Positions 1 through 13,400 of a stretch of 64,000 nt of DNA are shown here, piece by piece (the stretch's first letter is position 1; each line of letters starts with the position of its first letter). A program made the translations under genes and the position numbers. Origin of the DNA: Sarcocystis neurona. Lineage: Eukaryota > Apicomplexa > Conoidasida > Eucoccidiorida > Sarcocystidae. Under the pieces are notes generated by a model that saw only the letters and a list, made by a program, of their open reading frames with translations, ran no database searches and was not told the origin of the DNA. The stretch lies in the NCBI GenBank assembly GCA_000727475.1, contig KL647328.1, positions 62,001 through 126,000 on the forward strand. The letters run 5' to 3'.

Positions 1-3000
1 GGGACGGAGGATGGCGACATGCAGAATGCGGCAACGGCGTCAGGCTTGTGTGGCACTGCTGCTGCTGATGGACAGCAAACCACCAACAGCAGCAGCGACA
101 CGACTGCAGTGGGCGGCAGCAGCAGCAGCAGTAACAGTGGAGTGGAGAAACGGACAGGAGGAGGGGAGATTAGCAACGGCAGCATCGGCCAGGAGAGGAA
201 CACCGAGGAAGAAGCGAGGACACGTACAGCTTGTCGGCGGAGCGTACGTCTGGTCGGAAACACGATTCGGCCGCGTGAGCAGCAGCTGTGTGCAACAGCA
301 ACAGCAACAGGTTCGGTGGGAGGAGGTGCAGCGGCACTCGCAGGCTGGAGCAGTCCAAAGGAGCAGGAGGAGCGCAGCATCAGGCGCCGGCGCGGGGAGC
401 AGCCTGTAGGAGTGGGGCAGCAGGAGCAGCAGCAAGCAGGCAGCAGCCGAAGAGGTAGCTGGAGCAGCGGCAAAAAGGAGAAGGCGGGCAGCAGCAGCAG
501 CAGCCAGTCGGAGCGTCCAGGGGGAGCCCACGTGGAGCCCGCAGAGACGCAGAGACGGCGCAGAGGGTCCGCAGCTTTCACGAGAAGCAGCACCGGCAGC
601 ACGCAGCAACAGCAGCAGGGAGAAACAGGAGCAAAGACCAAAAGAGCAGCAAGCGACCGAGCGGCAACAGCAGCAGGAGGAGGAGGGACAGGGCGGAGAC
701 GGGGTGGACGCCCTGCTAGACTGACGGAAGGAGACCAACAGGGAAATACTGACGCCGTCAGTCACGGAGGCAACCCAGCTGCTTCAGAAGCAACAGCATC
801 AGGAGAGATGGGAACAGCGGGACGGCCGCGACAGCTGCGACAGCTCACCAAGAAAACAGTCGAAGCGGTGATAAACACCAGCAACGGCGCAGCAGCGAGC
901 AGCACAGCAACAAGCCATGCAGCGGCACAAAGCGTGGTGCCAGAAGGAGCCGGTGTTGCTGCAGCAGCAGGGAGAGACGCGACGGAGGCCCCAACAACGG
1001 GAAGCCCTACTCCGCGGGCCGTTAGTGTTCCCCGACCGGTGAAGACGCCTTCGTCAGTGGAAGATTTCGCTGCTGCTCGTGGTGCAGCAGCAGGAGCAGC
1101 AGCGGCAGGACAACTGTGCGCCGTCTCTGAAGCAGCTTTTTTCGACGGGCAGTCGTCTGCGGTTGCTGCAGCAGAGGGAGCTGCTCGTCTTTCGACTCCG
1201 TTGGAAGAAGGGCAGCTTAGTGACATGCAGCAGCAGCAGGTGGTGGTGCTCGACACTGTGAAGTTGGCCGGTGCCGCTGCGGCTGAAGAGCGCAGCAGCG
1301 AGAGTAGGAGACGCAGCACGTGCAGCAGCATCGTAGGCAGCGTCGCGGCGGGCGGCGGCAGGACAGCAGCCGATGTGAAGAGTGAGGAGGTGGAAACTGA
1401 CGCACACGCGGCTGCTGAAGGCATGCATGCAAGAGAAAGCAGCAGCGTGAGCAGAAGCACTTCTCAACTTGGTGAGCAGCAGCTGCAGCAGTCCGCGTCA
1501 CCTGCTTCGTCAGCAGATTTTGCTGAACCGTATGGCTTTTCCGGACAGCAGGGTGAAGCGGCAGAAGGAGACACAGCAGCAACAGCGGCAGATACAGCAG
1601 ACAGAGGGATAGCGACAACTTGCTCACTCACAGCGGCAGGTGGGGCGGTTACAGGAACAGCAGCAAGTACAACAACAGCTGCTGCAGGGAGAACCAAGAG
1701 ACGAGCTCAAACCGCGTTTCATGCCCCCCAGGAAACAGAGGCAGTCCCGGAGCTTTCCCATGCGGGTGTCAACCCATTTGACGGAGGAAACGGCGGACAA
1801 GCAGCAGCCTCAGAGGGGAACGAAGAGGAAGAAACGAGTGCGCGAGACATCCTTGAGTCTGCGGTTGAAGTGGCACAAGAAGATCTTTTGCGGCTGCAAC
1901 GGTGTCTTCGCCCGCGACACGCCCGCCGGCTAGCGCCTGCTGCTGCTGCAGCAGCGCGTGCAGACGAACTTGCTCCCACGTCCACCGCGTTTAACGACAG
2001 CAACACGAGCGGCAGCAGCAGCAGCACTCGCGGGAACGGAAGCGGGAGCAGCCGGAGGAGCGCAGGTGGCAGCGGGGACAGTAACAACAGCGGTGCCGGA
2101 GGTAGCAGCGGAAGCAGCAGCGTTGGGAGCGCGAGCGGTGCGCGGTCTGCGCTTAGTGTAGTGGCCGGTATCGAAGGAGCCGAGACCGAGGACGCGTGGA
2201 GAACCGGCGTCGGCGGTGAAGAAGAAGTACAAGAAGAAACAGCCGCCGTGCTTCGTGCGGATGGGTGGGGCAGCAGCGGCAGCTCAGCTATGACAGCTTC
2301 ACGTCTGACCGGGCCGCTGGAGAGGGCCCTAGCACATCTGCGTGAGCAGACAGAGTGCCTGCGGTCCGCATTGTTAGCGAGGGGGGACCCTACTGTAGCA
2401 GCAAACCCTTTCGCGCTGGGAGGTGAGCAGCAGCAGCAGGAGCTGCTGCAGCTGACTGCGCGTCTTCGCTGTTCACTCGGCAGCAGCCGCAGCAACGTGC
2501 TGGGGAGTAGCGACCAGTTTTGGGGCCGCGCAGGTGGAGCCGGGGGCGGCAGCAGCAGCAGCAGAGGCAGCAACAACAACAGTGCTCGAGACGCAGAGAC
2601 AAAGGCGCCATCTGTGGGAAGCGGCCAGAGCAGCAGTTCGCATTCTTGCAACAATAATAGCAGCAGCAGCAGAGGAGGAGGAGGAGGAGGAGCAGGGGCA
2701 GCATCCGCTGAAGCGGGAGCAGAAGGTAATGCTGCGCAGGCACCACTTTCGAACAGCCGAGTCCAGAGCAGCAGCCGGTGCCGCGGCCTCTACTTTCAGA
2801 ACGCTCTTCCTGCGCATCGCGGTGATGCCGGAGAGAGCAGCAACAGCGCCGATGTCGACGCTGCATATGCTGCCGCTGCAGCACCGGCTGCTGCTGCGCG
2901 TGCTGGGGCTGCAGCGGGAGGAGCTGCTTCTGAGAGAAGCGTGACGCTGCCCCTCAGCACGGAACTGGACGTGATGATGGACGGACACACACAAATGACA

Positions 3001-4477
3001 AAACTTGAGGCATGCGTTAAGCGGGAACTTGTTGCTGCTGCGTATTCGTCGCAGCAGCGACACACAACAGTCAGCAACAGCAGCAGAAATCCGAGCACCG
3101 TATCGAACAGCAGCAGCTACCACCACTTCGCTTCCCCTGCTCCGGTCGCTGCCGCCACCCCGCGGAGAGCTGGTGCGGCAGCTGCGCCAGGCGGCAGCAG
3201 CGTCAGCGGCGGCAGCACCACCGGCAGCAGCAGCAACAGCAGCAGCAGCAGCAGTGCCCCCACCAGCAAGGCTGCAACAGGTGGAAGAAAAGAAGTGAAG
3301 GAGGCGTCGGAGGGGAGAGAGAAAACGGCACCGAGCAGCACCGTTGAACCAGAGGCGCGCAGCAGCAGCAGAGACAAGGTTTCTTCTGCTGTCTGTGGAG
3401 ACGGAGCAGACGGAGGAGGACAGACGCGCAGCAGAGAGGAACTGCAGCAAGGGAAGGAGACGACCACAGCAGGGGCTGGTGCTACAGCATCAACAGGAAG
3501 TCCAGCACCCGCCTCATCACGGCGGGCGCCGGCCAGGAGAGGAGAGGCAGGCAGCGGCAGCACCATAGCACGCAGCACGCGTAGCAGCGTTGCCGTGTGC
3601 AGCAGCAGCAGCAGCAGGGGTGCAGACAGCCGCAGCAGCAGCACGAGCAGCCGCAGGACATTTGCCAACGCGCAGCCCCACGAGACAGTAGCAGTTACCG
3701 AACCCACGGCAGCAACAGCAGCTACCGACGGCGACAGTCGGGCAGCTGCACGAACAGCGACGAGGGCAGAGGGGCGCGATGGGCAGAGGCAGGTGAAGAG
3801 CTGCGAACAGCAGGAGGGTGAGCAACAGCAGCAGCACGGGGTGACAGAAGAGAAAGCGGTTACATCTGCGGGAGCGGGGAGCACCGGCACGAAGCGATCG
3901 CGCGGAGTAGGTGCAGCAGCAAGCTGTCTCACACGAAGCAGCAGGAGAGTGCAGCGCATAGCAGCTACCGGAGAAGCCGGTGGAACGGAGACGCAATCGG
4001 CGACAGCAGGAGGGGAAACACGAGCAGCGGGAGCGGAAGACAGCGGAGCAGCGATGACTTGTCGAGTCCGGGGTGCTGCGGACAGAGTGACTCGCAGCAG
4101 GAGACGAGCCGGGGGGGAAGTACCAGCAGCAGATACCGAGGCTGTGCTGGAGGAACCGCAGCAGCGGCAGAGGCAAGCAGGCGGCAGTAGCAGCAGCAGC
4201 TCGTCTGCTGCAGATAACAGGGGCAGCTTGGAAGGCGGCTCCACGAGAGAGGTGCCGGCTCGGCGCAGAAGGAAGGGGCTGTTGCGGACGGCGACTCGCG
4301 CTGCTGCAGGGGGACGTGCAGCAGGAAGGAAGGGGCAGGGCCACCAACAGCAGGAGGCTGACGAAGGAGACGAAGAGCAGCAGACCACCGTCGCAGCAAA
4401 CCGTGGGGCTGCAGCAGCCAGCAGCAGGGGCGCCACCAATCGCGGCAGCGGCGTCGCCGGGAGAAAGGGAGTTGCAG
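1..4477 (+). other. Giant low-complexity exon (Ser/Ala/Gln/Gly/Arg-rich) of the HECT ligase
   Basis: One open frame runs from before base 1 to at least 4477 and is dominated by CAG-phase runs giving Ser, Ala and Gln stretches, with Arg/Gly-rich linkers. No catalytic or structural domain is recognisable. Short islands look less repetitive, for example around 1836-1920 (leucine-rich, helical), 2310-2480 and 2950-3045. The donor is taken as GCAG|GTAGGC at 4477/4478 (phase 1). This fits the acceptor CTGCAG ending at 5751. The frame stays open to 4953, but that part is TA/TG microsatellite and reads as Tyr/Ile/Val nonsense, so I treat it as intron. It could instead be a separate upstream gene. Confidence 0.55.
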
Positions 4478-7400
4478 GTAGGCGCGCAGTCCTGTATGTG
4501 AGGAGGAAACAGCATCGTTTTAACGCATATAGACAGAGCGCAGCAGCAGCGCGCGTCAACCGCACCAGCAACATGCGTCAGCAACAGCAGCAGCAGAAGG
4601 CTCGTGGACCCTCGTTTCGTTGGCGTGCACCGCGGTCGCGGTTTTTGTCACCACGCTCTGCACCTCATGTTCACAAGTGCACTTATATACATGTGTACGT
4701 ATATATATATATATATATATATATGCGTAGGGGTATCCATGTATCTACCTGTACGGAGATATACGTATATTCACGTGTGTGTGTGCGCAGGGTGGTCTGC
4801 AGGCACGTGTGTGTCGATCTGTGTATGGGTATATATATATATATATGTATACATGTGTGTGTATGGATTCGCTTGTATGTGTGCGCATGTAGGTCCGCAG
4901 TGAGGGCGTGTGTGGATTCATATCACTGCCTCTCTCTGTACGTGTATCTATAGGTATATGTGTATGTGTCTTTTTGCTTGAAAGTCCGCAGGGAGCTATG
5001 TGGAACCACGTTTGTGTACGGAGGTCATATCTGTGTGCGGGCGTATATCCATCCGTCTCTACTTGTAGGCGTATATACCGTAGCAGGTGTGGAGGAAGGA
5101 CACGATCTTCGCTACTGCTTTGAGGAGACGCTGCAGACGGTAGGCGGCTTGCCCCGGAGGCAGTTCGCGCAGAACAGCTGGGAAGGGGATGCGTCTGAAG
5201 TTCGTTGCAGCGTTTTCGTGTTGGGTGCTTCCGGGTGCGGCTCTTCCGTCTGCTGCTGTTGGCAGCTGCACGTGCATGCGTTGCCTTTTCTGCTGTGTGG
5301 ACGCCACCCGCCTAGGCGCTAGGACCTCGAGGACGACCTGGGGGGATGTGCTGTCGCATTCTGGCTCTTCGTCGGGCCAGGAGTGTGCGTGCCGCTGCTA
5401 AAGCTCCGGCAGTGCGTACATGCACGTGCACTTGACTTTCTCTGGGCTGTTCCTGCTGCCTGTCTTCGTGCGTAGGGGAGGTGCAGCTGCCAAAGCAGGT
5501 AGTGTTTCTGCTTTTTCCCGTGACGCCCCGTACTCTGCTGCTGCTGCCGCTGCTGTACGTCCCCTGACACTGCTACAGCTGCAATTGCTCGTGTTCACCA
5601 GGCTCCGGCTGGTGCAATTTCTCAAGCGACCGCTGTTCACACTGCGTCGCGGCGGTTTTTGCTGCGTGCGGCGTCCATCTGGGCGGCGGCTCTGCCGTGT
5701 GCTGTGTGTAACGCTCGTGCTGCTGCTGTTGCTGCTGCTGTGATGCTGCAGCTGAACCGCCGTTGTTGGCGCCCTCTCGAAGAAAGAGCAGCCGCCCGTT
5801 GTTGCGCTGCGGCCGTAAGAGCAGCAGCAGCAGCACTGCGGCTGCACGTGATGCCGTGGAGGGACGGAGGGACAGCAGCAGCAGCAGGGAGAGAACAGCG
5901 CAGAAGCAGGAGTGTGTGAAGGCTGCGCCTGCGAAGAAACCGCAGCCGTGGCGTGGAGCAACGACAGCCGCAGCAGGCGCAGACAAGAGTGGAGGGCAGC
6001 TGTCGGCAAACGCTGCGCCAGAGAAGATGCAGTCGACCGTTCAAGAGCAGCCAGAGCACCAGGAGACGCAGGACGAGGGGGAGGCGACGATGAGACAGCT
6101 GCCGCAGGAAGGCGAACAGCAGCAGCAGACGGACAGCAGCAGACAGAACAGGCAGAAGGAGGACAGCCCAGGCAACAGGTCGAAAGAAGAGCCCGACCTG
6201 GAGAACGAACGGAGAGAAGCGCCGACGCCTCTGCGTGAGAAGCTGAGCGGGAGCAGAGAGATGGAAACGTCGCGCTGGGTGTGTCGCCGGGTCCCGCCGG
6301 TCTCACGCAGCAGCAGCAGCAGTAACAGGGAAGCTACGGCGGCGAGGGAAGCAGCAGCAACGCCCGAAAAAGAGATGCTGCAAGGGGACGGCGCGGCTTC
6401 TGCTGCGCAAGGCAGCGAAGGAGCAGCAGCTGAAAGGGCGGAAGAAGCAGAGGAAGAAGAGGCAGATGAAGGCGACGGGGATTTTGAAGAAGAAGATGAT
6501 GACGAAGAAAAGTCCGACAGAGACGGTTCAGAGGAAGAAGAAGAAGACGAGCTGGAGGACCCCATGGGAGTCAACGAGGAGAGCGGTAGCGGGCTAGAGG
6601 AAGAAAGTGGAGAGTACGACTTCGAGGAAGCCGAAGAAGCAGAAGAGGATGAAGACGAAGAAGAAGAAGACGAAGAGGAAGAAGAAGAAGAAGAAGAGGA
6701 GGAAGACGAAGAGGAGGAAGAAGAATTGCTGGCACTGGCCCACGAGCTCGAAGCTGAAGAAGAAGATGGCGAGGAGGAGGAAGAAGGAGAGGAGGAAGAG
6801 GAAGAAGATGAAGAGGAGGAAGAGGAGGAAGAAGAGAATGCGAATTTGCTTTCCTTTCTTGAGCTGTCGGGGTTTGAGCGTGCACGACGGCAGCTACTGC
6901 GTGCTGCTACCGCCGTCACAGGAGGAAGGGCGTCTGCTGCTTTGCGCAGGAGGAGGACAGACGAAGGCCCTGCTGCTGGAAGGAGAGCAGCGGCGACAGA
7001 CAGGGCGTTGGGGATTCGGTCGTATCGAACGGGAGAGAGTGGCGGCAGGAGACACGCGCGAGGCGACTTCTACTCTGTTGTTGATAGCAGCAGCAGACGG
7101 GACTTGCTGCAGCAGGCTGCGTACGAAGTGCTTGCTGCTGAGGGCCTGACGCATCCCGCAAGCGTCGGACGCCGCCCGTCTGCTGCTGCCGCTGCTGCTG
7201 CCTTGAGCGTAGCTGCAGTGATCCGCGGTGCGACACCTGCTGCAGCTGCTGCACAGCACATCGGTGCAACAGCGACAGCAGCAGAAGATCTATCGGGGGA
7301 CGCGCCGGTCGCAGAAGCGGCGACGGCACTGGCCTCGCTGCTGTGGGGAGGCGGAAGGGGCAGCAGCAGCAGCACTCGCAGCGGCAGCAGCAGCAGCAGT

Positions 7401-10400
7401 TTTACGCTGTGTGCGGCCGCAGCAGCCCAAGCGGAAGTGCAACTCTGCGTTGGGGGTGTGCCTGTGCCGCCGCAGATGCCGCTGATAGAGGCGCTGAGCC
7501 GGTACGGTTGCTACCTGCCTGTCGACCGCGTGACTTGGCTGAGACAGGCAGCGGCATCACGCGGGCCGCAGCTGCTGCAGCAGCAGCATCACATGTGCCA
7601 GCAGCCGCAGCTCTGCAGTGGCCCCTGGCAGCAGCACCGGCAGCAGCAGTCCGGGTCGGTCGGACGCGGGTGCGCCAGAAGTCCGGGTGGCTGGAGGCCT
7701 GCGTTGGCTGCAGCACGCGAGTCTGCAACAGCGGCGGCAGGCGGAGGAGGAGGAAGTGTCTTGCCTGCTGCTGGTCCTGTTGCTGATACGCTTGTCGCAG
7801 CAGCAACAGGCGCGACAGGGAGCAGCCACGCGACACCAGCAACGGCGGCAGCAGGAGCGCATGGCGGAAGCAGCACCAGCCCACCATCGTCGACTGCGTG
7901 CGCCGACTGGACAGGTTTTGCAGCCACTCCGGCACCTGCGACCGAGTACGCGGTGATGGACGTGAGCGGGCGCTTCGTCGTTGCAGCAGACGGCGACATG
8001 CCAATGCTGCAGCAGCAGGGTCAGCAGCAAGCTGCCGGTGGTGTAAGTGGCAGGCTGGTGACGCCGAGCGGAAGCAGCAGCAGCAGCAGCACATTGGGTC
8101 ACAGACACATGCGAAGCCGAGCCGGCGCGTGGCGAGGCGACAGTTTCGGTAGGCACGCGGCGTGGACCGCTAGTGGAGACGGTGGGGAAGAAAACTTGTT
8201 GCAGCAGCAGGCCGACCACGTCAGAGCAACAGCAGCAGCAGGAGCAGGAAGAACGACGAGGCATGGCGTGCACCCCCCGGCAGAGCGCAGCTCGAGGCTG
8301 CTCGGCGACTCGCGCCACCAGATCAGTTACGAGCTGCTGCTGCGACCGCAGCAGCAAGCAGAGCTGTTCAAGCAGACGCAGCAGCACACACAGCAGCAAC
8401 TCCGCAGTGCACGAGTGCTTCCCGCGGAAGAGACTCGCACTGAAGCCAGCGTCGGTCCTCCAGAAGGTGGAGAAGCGCCTGCATCTGGCGCGTCCTATAA
8501 CGGCGTGGGAGGCAGCACACCTGAGAGCAGCAGCAGCAGCAGTGGCCGCCGTGGCAGCAGCAGCAGCAGCGGTATTAGCACGGCCATCAGCAACACTCTT
8601 CGCGGCACCACCAACAGGAGCGTGGATGCCGTTCGGACGAGTAGCAGCAACGTGGGCAGCAACAGCAGCAGCAGTGGCAGCAGCAGGGACAGCGAGGAGT
8701 ATGCACGCCCTAGCAGCTGGTGGACGGGGGAACTGACGTCGAGGGAAGTGGCGTTGCTCGAAGGAAGACAGTCACCGCTGGTTTGTAAGGTAGTGGACGG
8801 ACTGTTCGGGACCCAGAGTTTGCTGCAGGACCTGCGCTTGTACACGCAGTCGAGCTGCGGCGGCAGCTGCGGCGGCGCGGGGCCTGTTGCTGTAGCTTCT
8901 TCAACAGCCTGCACATATGAAGAAGGGGACGGAGCACGAGGAGGAGCGGCAGGTACTGCCAGCGACGAGCCGTCTCGTGCTGCTTCTGCTGCACTAGCAC
9001 TGACGGCTGCGAGTGACACATCTGCTTCCGCTGCTGTTTCGGCGGAGGAGGACACTGGCGCGGCTGCCGCCGATGAGTGGAGCGGAAAAGCTCTCCAGAG
9101 GGCGCAGGGGCGGCAGCAGGACGCTGCAGTGAGCAGGGAAGGGGACGGCGCAGGCAAACTGCGAGTGTCATCAGCAGCTGGTGAGGCCAGGCTGCTGCTG
9201 GCGTTGCAGGAAGCTGTCGCAGCCATGCGTTACCTACATGGCTGTACAAATCACCCCCAGCGACAGGACTTGCTGCTGCTTGCTGGCTCGGACGAGGCTG
9301 CCCAAGTTGTCCTCGAGACGCGACGCCGCTTCGACGAGGCCATGGCGGCCAACAGAGACGCAGAGGAACAACAGCAGCAACAGGCGCAGCAGCAGCAACT
9401 CCAGGCAATTGCTACGGGCTCACCTGCGCATCTCGGACAGACTGCTGCAGCGCAGGCGGGGGCGTGCCCTGCAGGAGTGCTGTTATTGCAGCAACAGCAC
9501 GGAGAAACGGTGCATGCGCAACAGCAGCAGACACAGCTGCCACTACCGCAGCAGCTGCACCGCCCTTGCGACCTTCCGCAGCAGCTCGAGATTCAGTCCC
9601 TCGGCCAGCGCATGGGCGCTGAATCGTCGTCTGCTGTTGGTTGCATGCGTGGCGGTCGGAACGAAAGTGTCTCGCGGAACGGCTGCCGCTGCTCGTGGCA
9701 TCTGCCGAATACATTCGACGGCAGTAGCAGCAGCAGAACGGCAGAGGCGTTGTTGTTCCTGCTGGTGCTGTTGCACCGCTTGCTTCTCTCACTGCGTCGG
9801 CTGCAGTTTGAAGCGGCCTTCCTGGCAAGCGAGGGGAGTCTGCTGTCCGTGCAGCTGTCGTCAGCCGCCACGCCTCCGCTGCTGCTGACACTCTCGGAGG
9901 CACAGCTGCTGCGCCGCTTCTGCTGCAGCTCGCTCTCCTTCAAACTGCTGCAGCTGCTGGCAGACCCTGCACGCGTGGCCAGTCTGTCTCATCCGATGTG
10001 GTTGTCTCGTCTCCTGCAGGGCTGCCCGTTTCTTTTTCCCTTCTCGGCACGACTGCTGTACATCACTCACAGCAGTCTCGGCGTCTCCCGCGCCCTCGCC
10101 TGCTTCGCCAGTCGCGTCAAGGAAGCAGCAGAACTCGTCCTGCGGCAAGGCAGAGGAGGTGGCCTCGCTGGCAGAGCAGCAGCGGGCAGCAGCAGCAGCA
10201 CAGGAGGGGGACCAGGCAGCAGTGCGGCGCTGCAGCTGCAACGCGGCAGCAGCGACCCCACAAGCCGAAGCCTCATGCTCGCGCTCGTAGGAAAACTCCT
10301 CACCCAACAAAAAAGCAGCCCGAGACAGCAGCAAGACTTCATCGCAGACCTCGACAACGTAAGTGCAACATCACACACACTTTACCACACCAGGTGCGTA

Positions 10401-13400
10401 TACTTCGAACGAGGAGCTCCTCTTATGTATCCCTGGCTACATGCTGAAAAATCCTTTCTTCTGCTCGATTCGCATACATAGGTGTACACCATATGTACAC
10501 ACATATACATACACATATATAGGTATACGTCTGTATAGATATATATACGTATATATATAGTAGATAGATATATATAGATATAGATGCACCTGTATACCGA
10601 GCGTATACGTCAACTCTCTTCTGCATATATATACGTATTCGCAGTCACTACATGGACGTATATATGTGTATATACGTATAGATAAATATATGTATATGTC
10701 GAGCGTATACGTACACCTGTTGGAAGCTGCCTTTGCACATATACACATATATCCGTAGTCACTACTCTACACGTACGTACGTAGCGCATGTGTTGGTCAG
10801 CGACCACCTGCTCGCGGACCCTTTGAACTTCTCCTCGCTCCTTCGTAGAAAGGTCCCACGAATTTTTCTCGCATTAGCAGCAGGGCGCGCACTTCTCTTC
10901 TGCTGCGTGTCACCTCTGAGCGTCCTCGTCTGGGACGACGCTTCTCGGCGGAACTTCTTGCCAGCGTGTAGTGCAAGTGTCGACGTGGTATGTGGAGAGC
11001 ACGAGGCAGCCGGGGACGCAGAACCTCAAGGAATAGGAGACAGGAGCGCAGGAGCAAACCCTGGAACGCGTTTTGTTCTTCTGTTGGGAAGATGACCACG
11101 GAGAGCCGGAAAATGAAATTGGCCTCTGCGTATAGAGTGGAAGTCCGTCCGTCGTTGGTTGCCGCGTTCGTCGTCTTCAGCAACCCCCACAAACGTTGTG
11201 TGTGTACATTGAGCGACAGAGAGATAAAGAGGGGAAGCGAGAGAGACAGAGAAGGAGGGGAAACGAACGCATGCTGCTGTCGTCTTCTTCACACACAGAG
11301 ACACACACAGGTGAGCAAGGAGCAGACCCTCCCGCAGAGCAGGCGTCTCGGTCCTTCTCCCTGTCTTCCTCGGTCGCATTTCGCCTTTATTCTCCGAAAA
11401 CAAGTGTCTCTCCTACCCACGACGCAGACCCGGACGATGACGATGGGCTTCCCCTCATGCACACGCACACATACACATGTGTATAAACGTATGTGTGTAC
11501 GTAGTACTGATGTGAGGCAGTCTCTGTGAATGGAGGTTGAGGACGCGCGGTGGCTCTGGGATGCTGGTGGTGTGGTGTGTGTGACGGGCGTGCCGCAGGC
11601 GGTTCAGTTGCCCCGCACGAAAGTGCGAATATACAGGACGCGCATTCTCGACAGCGCCTTCAAAGTAAGTGCGGGCCGTCTCTTGCCACTTCCTAGTCGT
11701 GTGCGTACGCCAGAGAGGACTGGGTTAGGCACTCGTCCTGCATGCGAGCCCTTTCTGCGGCGGGATGTGTGGGAAGGGCGCCTACCTGGTAGCGCGTGCG
11801 CGCGAACGGCTTTTCGCATGTAGAGAGAGCATCGAGAGAGAGACAGCGGGCTACGTCTTTCTGCGTGGGGGAGGTAGCGTGCGTGCGCAGAGAGACACAC
11901 TGACGCACCTGCTTGCGCGGACAGTTGGACAGGTGCAGTTGTTTGTATGTACGTGCCGGTGGGTGGGCGGGGGTGTACGCGTGGCGCGCCTCGAGTAGCT
12001 GGTGCGTGTGGGAGCTAACGGGTCGCGAGTGGTGTCTGCGCACACAGCCGTGTAGCTTTGCCGGCGCAGAAAGACGGGCTTCCGCTGGTGTGGGGGTGGT
12101 GCTGGAGACAGGCCGCGCGGCCCGGAGACGCGCGCTGCGTTGCTTCGGAAGACGCGCAGACGCCTCATGCGTACATGAAGAAGAGACGCGCGTCGGTGTG
12201 TGGGGGGGTGTGTGTGTGTCTGCCTGTGTTCGCGTTGGTGGCCACTGATGAAGCATGACTGTCTGCGAGGTGAAGGGGGTTGCCGTGGTGGCACGTGGTG
12301 TGCTGTGCTGCGGCCCGTGCGCTGCTGCAGGCGCGTCGCGGTGCTGCTCCTTGCTGATGCCATTCCCCCCCTTGCTCCTTCCGCTTCCCGCGTCTTAACA
12401 TGTGTTGCAGTGTGCGGGGAAACTCTCCCGTTCGCGCCGGGGCCGCGATGCAACTGTTTTGCTGCTGCTGTTGCTGCATCACACCTGACCTGCTACTCCT
12501 GCTGCATGTGGATGTCTGTGTCTGTCTGCGCTGTGTGGTTGCTGCTGCTGCTGCCGCTCTTTTCCCCTCCCCCCCGTGCAGCCTGCGCGGCCGGACGCGT
12601 GTCATTTCGCCGGGATCCCCGCACAGGCTGCAGAGCCGCCGCGTCGTTCGTGACATGAAGTGTTAGCTGTCGACACGCCTGCACGCGTCGGTCTGTTTTT
12701 TCTGTCTGTGTGCTGTTTGCGGCGGGGTGGCTGCTGCGTGTGGTGATACGCTTTGACGGGTGCTGCTGCGCTGCCGGTGGACGCAGGTGATGGAACACTT
12801 CCACGCGTTGTCAGCAGGTGCTGCTGCAGGAGGCAGCGGCAGCGGAGGAGCGCTCGGAGCCAGTAATAACAGCTGCAGCAGTGGAGTGTCGCAGCAACCG
12901 CTGCTCGAGGTCGAGTACTTCGGCGAAGAGGGCGTCGGCTCTGGCCCCACGATCGAGTTCTACTCCGAGGTACCGGACTCGTATTTTTTAGCGTTTTCGC
13001 CTCCACACCACCTTCAGATACGCAAATATATATACACGTATATATATATAAATATGAAGGTGGAAGATAGCTGTAGCGAAGGATGTACATATATGTGTAT
13101 AGGCGAGTCTACACACAGACTATAGGTGAGTGTACATGCACCTACATCCATACTATACCTGGCGTACATATACAACATGTGGTACATGAACGCATATATA
13201 GAAGATACTACTCACACATATATGTATACGTGTATATAGAAACGTGGACATTTGTGTACAAGACTGCCACGTCGGAAGCCGCCGCTTGATACAGGCGAAC
13301 GATTGAGTCTACGCCCGGACAGCTTTGCAGCTTGGGGATTCTCACGTTGTTCTCTCTCTCTATATATATACATATCTATGTATATACATGCGGTGCCACT

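Noticed and set aside
40..4584. Several long minus-strand open frames rich in Cys, Leu and Ser
   Set aside because: They are antisense readings of CAG/GCA repeats in the plus-strand exon (CTG/TGC read as Leu, Cys, Ala). They have no family resemblance.
4478..4953. Continuation of the first open frame to a stop at 4953
   Set aside because: The sequence becomes TA/TG microsatellite and reads as Tyr/Ile/Val/Cys. A phase-compatible donor lies at 4478, so this is intron.
5085..5150. Exon-like stretch GVEEGHDLRYCFEETLQT
   Set aside because: It can follow the 4477 donor in phase, but its likely donors do not give the phase needed at 5752. Kept only as a doubt in the findings.
12540..12666. Strong pyrimidine tract and AG at about 12580 followed by an open frame
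   Set aside because: The exons at 11599-11664 and 12787-12969 join in phase to give the continuous family sequence ILDSAFK-VMEHF, leaving no place for another exon.
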